Assembly (NCBI GenBank): GCA_021495925.1
Contig: JAKEKT010000176.1
Coordinates: 1 to 28,535 of the forward strand
Length of the DNA stretch: 28,535 nucleotides
Source of the DNA: Diplodia intermedia
Taxonomy: Eukaryota > Ascomycota > Dothideomycetes > Botryosphaeriales > Botryosphaeriaceae
Reading direction: 5' to 3'
In this document: one piece after another, positions 9,251 to 18,600 of the stretch
Layout of the letters: every line of letters starts with the position of its first letter
How positions within the stretch are numbered: position 1 is the first letter of the stretch
Position numbers and translations under genes: made by a program
Notes under the pieces: model-generated
Seen by the model: only the letters and a program-made list of their open reading frames with translations
What the model was told of the DNA's origin: nothing
Database searches by the model: none

Positions 9251-9533
9251 TAAAAAAAATGTATTATTCTATTTTCCCTACCCGGAGGGTGGCCCCAGCC
9301 CCACAGGGGCGGCCGGGGCTTTTTTTTAATAAAAAAATAAAAATTTTTGTTGTTTAAGCTCTGCTTAAACAACAAAAAATAGATATTAGATATCTCTTTA
9401 TATAAGACATATTAATAGTAATGTAATAAGGTTATAGTTTAGGTTTTGTATTCTTATAGTTTATAAACTATAAGCCTTTTAAATTAATACATTATTATAA
9501 AAATAAAGGAAAATTAGATTAAATATTTATATA

Positions 9534-9678
9534 ATGTTATATATACCTACTGTTATTTCCGTTCTTGAAGTGTTAATAGTTACAGTGCCTGTTCTATTAA
9601 CAGTAGCTTTCGTTACAATAGCTGAAAGAAAAACAATGGCTAGTATGCAAAGAAGATTAGGGCCTAATGCTGTTGGAT
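9534..9678 (+). CDS. nad1: nad1 exon 1
   Basis: ATG 9534 begins MLYIPTVISVLEVLIV, a normal NAD1 N-terminus. The exon ends GGAT, which pairs with GTCC shortly inside the intron (P1 with the terminal U-G pair). Confidence 0.92.
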
Positions 9679-12600
9679 TAACGACCTTTAGTCCACCTTG
9701 CATCTAATAAATGTAAGGTAAAAGAGGATAAATTTCAAGAAAAACTGTAAAGTTAACTTGAAGCGAAGCTTATTTTTTAAGTATATTAATATACAATTAA
9801 TAATAAGAACGTTCAACGACTAGAAGTATAGTCTTTATGATAATTACCTTCCACGAAAATCCTCCGTTAAATATTTAAACTTAATAAACATAATTACATA
9901 ATATTTAGTTTAAAGTAAGATGATGACATAGTCTGAACCCTTGTGAAAACAAGGGGATTAAAGGGTAAATCCTTTAACGTAACATAATTGATTTAGGTTT
10001 ACTACAAGCATTGAATACGGGTAAACAAGTGCGACATTTTCATACTACACGTATATTATGTAATGAATCAGAAACTAACTCTGATATGAATAACTCTCAA
10101 AAAGTTATACATGTTAAAGCTATTAGAGAACTATTTAAAGATAGATTAGCTCCGGTAAAAGTATTCTCCGATAAAATATTAGCCTCATGCTCTAATATAT
10201 TAGATATTAAAGAAAGATTAGACTTTCTTAAGGGTTGAGGAGATATGGGTGGTATTTATATCATACAATATAAACATGATCCTTTAGTTTACTACATAGG
10301 TAGAACCAAGAAGTTTAGTAATAGATTTAGATCTCATATTAAACACAGAAGAACAGATAAGTTCCATCTTTTTGCTGATATGGTAGGTTGGGATAATTTC
10401 CTTATAGGTATTGTGGAAATCTGTGATGTAGATAAGCAAGGGATCAGGGAGAACCACTACCTACAAAAGTATTTACCTTTATTAAACTCTACATTTCAAT
10501 CTAAGTACTCTGAATCTGCTATATTCCAAAGCTTAAGCAGCATATTATTATCTAAAAAGCCTTTAGAGGAACTAACTAATAATGGTACTAACTCTACGTT
10601 AAATATAACAGTATGAGTGTATAAATTATGTACTACTCATATTGAAAAAACTTTTGTCAAATATGATAGTATAAATAAGGCTTCTAAAGGTACAGGACCT
10701 AGTAGAGATTCAATACAAAGATATCTAAATACTAATGTTCCTATAAAAGGGTTTTTATATTACACTAGCCCTATTGTAGACTTTGATGCCGCGTTTAATT
10801 TAGCTAAAAGTTCATTTGGTGAATTAAAGATAGATAGTAATATATCTAAAAAAGTTTGGGTGTATGTTATTAAAAATGATAAGGTAATATTAGTTAATAA
10901 TCAACCTTTCCCTTCTAGAGAACAGACAGCTAAATTTTTAAATACTATTGGTAATACTATAAGATATTATACTGATTCCTGAAAATCTCAAGGTTTAAAT
11001 GGTTATTATCTATTTAGTATACCTTTAGATAGTACACAATTAAACAGCTTATTAGAATTATCTAAAGAAAAACCTTTAGTTTCAAAAATTTTAGTCTGAG
11101 TTTATAATGCTAAAACTTTGGAGTTAATTAATAATGCGCCATTCCCTAGTATGCAGAAATGTGCGGAGTATTTTAATGTGGATTATCGGACTATAGCTAA
11201 TAATTTAGATACTAAGCTTGCTACCTGGGGGTCTCCCCCGGTTTTCTTAGCTCACCCTTGTCAGGGTGAGCGACAGAAAACTTTAAAAAATGAGATGTTG
11301 GTTTATTTCTTTTCTAGTGAAATTAGTCTTGATACTAAAAACGGGCTTATTGGCACTACGAAAAAAGTAAGCAATGTTACTACTAAAGTATGAGTATATA
11401 AAAAGGTGAATGGTGAATATATTTTAATGGATGATAATCAACCTTTTAGTTCTAAGTTGCAAGCATCTAAGGCTTTAAATATGTCTCATAGGACAATAGC
11501 TAAATTTCTTGATTCTCATAATAGCTATAAGGAATTTTTTTTCTTTAGTGAAAAAATTAATTAAAAATTTATGTATAGAGTGTATGATCTTTATACCTTT
11601 TTTATTTAGTTATTTTCTTATGTCTTTAATTATATAATATATATGTATATGTAAATCTTTTTTAACTTGTACTGCAAGTGCCATAGTGTTTTAAAATATA
11701 TCTTGATATTTTATATTTCTTGTATCTAACGATGGTATATTATTATTGCACTATGAAAAATAAAACTGTATGCTGAAAACTCCTTAATATTTTTTTTATT
11801 TATAATTAATTATTTATATTTTCCCTCTCTTTATTACATAATACTTATATTTTTTTATATAAAAAATATAAAAAAAAGTAGTACCGGGCGCCTACAAGAG
11901 GCGGCTCCTAATCCTAAACAATAGGGACCACCCTCTAACATACATATATATATGTATGTAAGGGGTTGGAGCCGGGAAAAGTAGAATAAAGGACAATCAG
12001 CAGGAAACTTTGTTATATCTTTCTTAAGATTATTAGATACTTAGTTTGGGGCCCCCCCCCGAAGGGGTGCCCCTAACCACTCTTCGAGTTGGGATAAATT
12101 AATTTATTTTTTTTTTCTATTTCCTTTTTTTTTATTAAAAAAAAAGTAAAATTTTCTTAGTTTGACTTTGTCAAACAACAGAAAATTAGATATAACTAAA
12201 GGCTCCTCAACGACTTAACGTTTTACATATTTCTCATCTAAATAGTAAGAAAATAGAAATATGGTGATATAGTCTAATCCTTTTCGAGAGAGAAGGTAGT
12301 GGTGATTTTTATAAACACCCTTTTTTGTTGCAGATGCCCTAAAACTTTTATTAAAAGAGTATATTGCTCCAACTCAAGCTAACATTGTTTTATTCTTCTT
12401 GGGACCTATAATTACATTAATTTTCGCACTATTAGGTTACGCAGTTATACCTTATGGTTCATAGGGTAGATATAGTCAAATTACGGGGAACTCCTAAAGT
12501 TTATAATACTAAGCTTGGTACGAAAGTACCAAAGTGGCTGAAGTAATTATTCAGGTATAGTAATAAGTTATAAAATGATCAAAGTTTACGAGAGAAATGG

Positions 12601-15600
12601 ACAATCGCGTATCTAAGTCACCCATACTTAAGGGGACCAACCGGTGTACGTAAGTACACCGGTTGGTGCCCTCCTTCGGAGTGTAATTTTTTTTTTGAAT
12701 CTTCGATTAAAAAAAAAAATAACACCAGCGCGCTAACCGATGTACTAACTTCGTAAGTGCATCCGGTGTTATTTAAGCGCGCCTTAAGGATGGGTGTAAA
12801 AGAGCAACGAGCAGACGGCTATAGGTATTTATAAATTCCTGTAAATATTTAAGGTGTGCTCTAGTAGCTTAGAAATAAGCTGTATTAAATTGTATGTTAA
12901 AAATCGTAACGATTCACCATTAATTGGGAAGGTTGTTCCTAACCTTTATTCTTTAGCGCAATTTTCCGCTACTCATAAAGTTCATCTTCGTCGTAATTAT
13001 TCTACATTAAGAAATAAAATCGAAGGCTTCGCTACTGTAAATCCTTGATTTATAACTGGATTTACCGACGCTGAGGGTTGTTTTATGTGTAATATGACTA
13101 AAAAACCTAAATATAAAGCAGGTTGAGAAATTCAACCCGTTTTCCAAATTAAACTCCATGTTAAGGATTTTCCTGTTCTATTAGGAATAAGACATAGTTT
13201 AGGAAATATTGGGAGATTAGACGTAAGCCAATCTTCATGTACTTTTAGAGTCAGAAAATTGCAAGAGATTATAGAATTAATTAAATTTTTTGATCTCTAT
13301 CCTTTAATTACTAGAAAAAAAAGTGATTATCTATTATTTAAACAAATTGTTTCAATTATCCAATTAAAAGAACACTTTACTAGTGAAGGTTTACAAAGAA
13401 TTATTAACCTTAAAGCAACTTTAAATTTCGGTTTATCAAAAGAATTACAATTAATGTTTCCTGAAACTATTCCAGTAGCCCGTCCTTCAAGAGAACCTTG
13501 CGTAATTCCACATCCACAGTGATTATCTGGATTTACATCAGGTGAAGGGAATTTCTCTGTTTCTTTAGATAATGGTATTTTTAAGTCTCTTCTATTTAAA
13601 ATAACTCAGCATGTAAAAGATGAGGTGTTATTAAATGCTATTAAAGATTATTTTAATTGTGGGCTTTGTTATTTAAGAAAAAATGAAGACACGGTGGATT
13701 TTAAAGTAACAAAGTTTTCTGATATTAAACAAATTATAATACCTTTTTATATTAATAATCCGATATTAGGTGTAAAATCTTTAGATTTTAAAGATTGATG
13801 CTTAGTTTCGGAAATAGTAAATAAAAGAGAACATAAACTAGAAGAAAATATTCTAAAGATAAAAGAAATTCAAAAGGGTATGAATAGGGGAAGAAGTTTT
13901 TAAATTTTTAACTATTATTTTTTTTTTGGTATGGACCTGGTTTAAGCGTATCTGATTTTAATTTAGGTATAATATATATGTTAGCAGTTTCTTCTTTATC
14001 TACCTACGGTATTTTATTAGCGGGATTAAAGATTAGTCCTCCAATTATAAGAATAATTGGCAATAAACTGGGTGAATTTCAAGAAATACTTAAATTAAGT
14101 AAACTTGAAGCGAAACATATTCATTTTAATAATAAATATGGACGTTCAACGACTAGTAGATTTGTTTCCAAAAACAATAGTTCTACCATGAGTGCTCAGG
14201 ATCTTGCTTTTTACATTTCTTTTCTATACAAGTTGTTCTTTAATAAAACAATTGTACTATTTTTCATGGCCTGACTTTGTTTTTTATATTTTTTCATGGA
14301 GGGAGACAATCAGGATTTAGTTTATAGTAATGTTACTATGTCTTTACCTTTGTTTACCAAACAATTTAAAGGCTTTAGACAATCTTTTTCTACTTCTCAT
14401 AGTAAAAAGAATAAATTAAGTTCTGAAGAGATAAAAGTTTCACATTCCCTTTATATAAAGGAGCTTTACAAAGACAGAAAAGCTCCAGTGGTTCCTTTTG
14501 ATCGTAGCTCAATTTTAGCTATTTGTTCTGATTGTCTAGATTCTAATATAAAATCTGGATTCTTAAAACAGTGAGGATCTAAAGGTTGTATTTATATTAT
14601 AGAATACAAACATAACCCTCTTATTTATTATATTGGTAGAACTACCCTTTTTAAAAGAAGATTTAACAATCATCTTAAAGCTGACTCAGGTAGTAAATTA
14701 CATGTTTTCTTGAAATTGGTAGGTTGAGAACATTTCAATATTTCTATAATAGAGGTGTGTTCTCCTGAAGTACAAGGTGCAAGGGAGAATTATTATTTAC
14801 AGAAATATTTACCTATATTAAATACTACTTTCTCTTCATCTTTCTCCGAATCTGCTATTTATGCAAGTTTAACTAGTAAATTGGCTTCACTTAAATCAAC
14901 TCAAGATCACGTTAGTGGTCAAGCTATACCTACTTATGTTTATGGTATAAATAATAAAGGTATAAGTAAAACTTTTGTTAAATATAACAGTATAACTGAA
15001 GCTAGCTCTAATGAAAAAGTGGCTAGAGGTACTCTGGGTATATTTAGAGATACCAATGTACCGTTTAGAGATAAATTATATTTCTCAAAACCTATTATAG
15101 ATTTTGAGTTGACATTTAATTTAGTTAAAAGTGCATCTGAGGATCTAAAGCTTAATAGTAATGTCGCTAAAGGATAAAAAAAAATTTTTTTTTACCTTTT
15201 AAGTTAAATATATATTTGTAATTTTTAATAGTAAGGTAGTTGCTGTTAATGATGGTAATTATCTTGTATTACTCTTTGTTTTAATTATTGTTTAATTTAC
15301 CACGCGGATATGCGTGGTGTTACTAGAGACTACTTATTTTATAAATATGGTCCCCTAAGGTTATCAATTATTTTGATAATGTTATGTTATAAGAAATATA
15401 ATATTGCTATGATATTGAAGAGGTTGTTGCTATTGTTTCACAAATAGTGAAATATAGGACATATCTGGCTTCTTATATTGATTTATTTCAGGCCGATCTT
15501 AAAAATATATATAGCTATGTTTATATCTAACCTTATGCATACTTTTATCAAAAGGATTTTGATTTTAACGCTATGGGTTCATCATATTTATGATAATTAA

Positions 15601-18600
15601 AGCTATAAAGGTAATACTTAATAATCTTTTTAAGTAGTCTACCCCCGAAGGGGGTGGACCACCCCGGGGACCCCCCCCCCGGAGGGGGGGGTCCCCGGGG
15701 TAGTCTAGTGGGCATTAACTATATATATTTTAAATAACTATATGATACTATTATCTTTATTAATAAATTTAATCTTTGATCTATTGTTAGCAGGATGATA
15801 TTATCTAGGTAAGAGTTTACCTAAATTATTAGTGGTTTTATCATTATTTTTAAGCATAGCCCTAGTGGTAATGCACAAGTTTATTCCTGTTATGGACATT
15901 TTTAGTTTGAATCTTACAACTTTTCCTTATCACTTTATGGTTTTACCTCTTTCTATTACTACTTCAGATAGAAAATCTATATGTACTGGTTCAAAAAGAT
16001 CTATGTCTACATGTGGTAAATTAAATCCTTATTATGTCACTGGTTTTGTTGACGCTGAAGGATGTTTCTCAGTAAGTATCGTAAAGAAAAAAGGTAAAAC
16101 AGGTTGAGGTGTTCGGGCTGAGTTTACTGTTAAATTACATAAAATAGATCTAGCTTTATTGCATAAAATTAGAGATTTTTTCGGAATAGGTGTCGTAAAG
16201 ATTCGTACTGATATTGAATCTGCTTTTTGGAGTGTTACAGATTTAGAAGGGTTAAAGGTAATCATTCGTCATTTTGACAATTATCCTTTAATTACGAAAA
16301 AGCAAGGTGACTTTTTAATATTCAAAATGATTGTTGAAAAAATGGCCCGTCAAGAACATCTTTCTATAGATGGTCTGAAGAGTATTGTTAGCTTAAGAGC
16401 CTCTTTAAACTGAGGATTGTCTGAAAGGTTAAAAGTAGCTTTCCCTGCCCTTGTTCCGTTCAAGAGACCAGATGTAGCACTCCCTGTCAGTATTGATCCT
16501 AATTGATTAGTAGGGTTCACTGAAGGTGAAGGTAGTTTCCTTGTATCTGTTTTTAAGTCTAAGACTAATACTGGTTATGCTTTAAAATTAAAATTTCAAA
16601 TAACTCAGCATTCTCGTGATGCTGAGTTAATGAAAGCTATAGCTCTTTATCTAGGGTGTGGGGACTATAAAAAGAGATCCCAGGGTACTACTGGGGATTT
16701 AGCTGTTACTAAATTTTCTGATATTACTGACAAGATCCTTCCTTTTTATGTCCAATACCCTCTTCTGGGTTATAAGTTAGTTAGTTTTAATAAGTTCTGT
16801 GAAGTCGCAGAGTTAATGAAGGTTAAAGCTCACTTAACTCAGGAAGGTTTAGATAAGATTCGGCAAATTGTTTTATAATGCGCATAAACATAAAAAAAAA
16901 CGATGCCAAAACATTAGAATTAATAAGCGGTAGTCCTTTCTCTTCTAAAACTCAGGCATCTAGTTCTATCGGTATTAGTCGTAATGTTATTAATTATTTC
17001 ATAGATACATGAAAACCCGAAGGGGTTAAAGGTACCTATTTATTTAGTAGACAGCTTGATAATAAAGAAGTTGCAAAACTTCTTGAGTCTTCACTGTCAT
17101 TGGTATTAGGTAACAAAGTAGAGGTTTGAGCATATGCTCAAACCCTTGATTTAATAAAAGATTCACCTTTTACCAGTTTACTCGTTGCCGCTAATTATTT
17201 TAATGTTAATTATCGTACTATTAGTCGTCACTTAGATACTAAATTAGCTACAATTATTAATAAAACTCTTGTGTATTTATTCAGAAATGAGATAAGTTCT
17301 GATTTAAGAATTGAACTTTTAAATAATACATCTAAAGCTCAATATGTTCGTACTGAAATATGAGTTTATAGAGTTGATGATAAAGGAGGATTAAGTTTAA
17401 TACCTAATCAACCTTTTAAAACTAAACGTGAGGCTTCTCGTGTTCTAGGTATACACAACTCTGTAATTAGTAAATTTATGGATTCTTCTGTAATACACAA
17501 AGGGTTACTTATATATAGTTCTCCTCAACATCAATATTCTAGTGGACAGGATAAGTAGAAGAGAATGGTATGTAATAAATAACTTTACACTTCGGTTATA
17601 TTTAGTTTGCTACATAAAAAAAGTGAGTTTTACCTAATATAATATATATATAAAAAACTTTGTCACTAGTTCCATTTATATTTTTGTACGTTAGTGAAAA
17701 AGGCTTATATGTCTATCACTTAGGATGGAAAATATATAAAAACTAGACTATGATATAGTCTGAACCATCTTGTAAAAGATGGATGTAAAATTTAAATAAT
17801 TTTACGTTAACAACTTTGGATCTGCTAATTCTAAATATGCTTTCTTAGGTTCTTTAAGAAGTACAGCTCAATTAATTAGTTATGAATTGATATTAAGTTC
17901 AGCTATATTATTAGTTGTTTTACTAACAGGTAGTTTAAATTTAACTGTAAACATAGAAGCTCAAAGAGCTATATGATTTGTAGTGCCACTATTCCCTATA
18001 TTTATTATCTTCTTCATAGGATCTATAGCAGAAACTAACAGGCCCCCCTTCGATCTTGCAGAAGCAGAATCAGAGCTTGTTTCTGGGTTTATGACAGAGC
18101 ATTCTGCTGTTATATTTGTCTTCTTTTTCCTTGCTGAATACGCCAGTATCGTTCTTATTTGTATCTTAGCTAGTATTTTATTCCTAGGTGGTTACTTATT
18201 TAATTTTGCTCCTTTAATCTATTTAGTACAATTCTTTGACTTTGATCTATGATTGGAATTAACAGGCAAAGGTTCTGGTGAATATTTAATGTACAGCTCA
18301 GCATTTGAAGGGCTAGTTTCTGGTATTACTTTAGGTATTAAATCTTGTGCGTTAATCTTTACTTTTATTTGAGTCTCTTAGCCTTAAGCAAGCTTCAATC
18401 GCTCTAAAGTAGCCAAACTCCGGGTAACGCGTAAAGCCATAATTACTAAGTCACTAATCTAAAAGGATAAGGGTGATGGCCTCTCTAATCAAGAGGGTAT
18501 AGTAACAAGATTATGGATTCCGGGAAACTGGTAATCGCCCTTCGCGGATCTAAATCACCTCTCAGTTGTTATAATATCCTTTCGGGTCTTACCCGTATAC

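Larger units (their letters stand above)
6458..9533. other. 3-kb spacer rich in palindromes and GC clusters
   Basis: No intact gene is seen between the 835-aa ORF and nad1. The stretch holds the second ~145-bp repeat, poly-C/poly-G hairpins, T-capped palindromes, a tandem 36-bp repeat and two short unidentified frames. Runs of GGTTAAGAAAAAA and its complement recur (8593-8625, 8783-8800, also 25385-25400). Confidence 0.7.
10012..12327 (+). mobile_element. nad1 intron 2, group I with GIY-YIG gene
   Basis: 2316 nt. The endonuclease frame runs directly from exon 2. The ribozyme core lies after the ORF: CTCAACGACTTAACG near 12207 and GATATAGTCTAATCC near 12266. The intron ends in G at 12327. The stretch 11565-12200 is AT-rich with GC hairpins (GGCGCCTACAAGAGGCGGC near 11886, CATACATATATATATGTATG near 11939, poly-C at 12050-12060). 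Confidence 0.85.
15178..15741. other. Non-coding insert carrying nad4-like leader blocks
   Basis: No gene is seen between the truncated GIY-YIG ORF and the LAGLIDADG ORF. It contains the CCACGCGGATATGCGTGG hairpin block, a GC element with flanking direct repeat, and the AGTCTAGTGGGCATTAACT block just before the next ATG. Both outer blocks also precede nad4. Confidence 0.7.
14027..17818 (+). mobile_element. nad1 intron 4, composite group I intron
   Basis: 3792 nt. The 5' core (CTTGAAGCGAA near 14104, GTTCAACGACTAG near 14143) and 3' core (GATATAGTCTGAAC near 17752) enclose three ORFs. The ORFs are a GIY-YIG gene fused to exon 4, a free-standing LAGLIDADG gene, and a NUMOD1-only ORF. The last one continues the GIY-YIG architecture, so the LAGLIDADG unit appears to be a later insertion. 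The intron ends in G at 17818. Confidence 0.85.

Noticed and set aside
16032..16265. Minus-strand 77-codon ORF
   Set aside because: Antisense to the conserved first LAGLIDADG domain on the plus strand.
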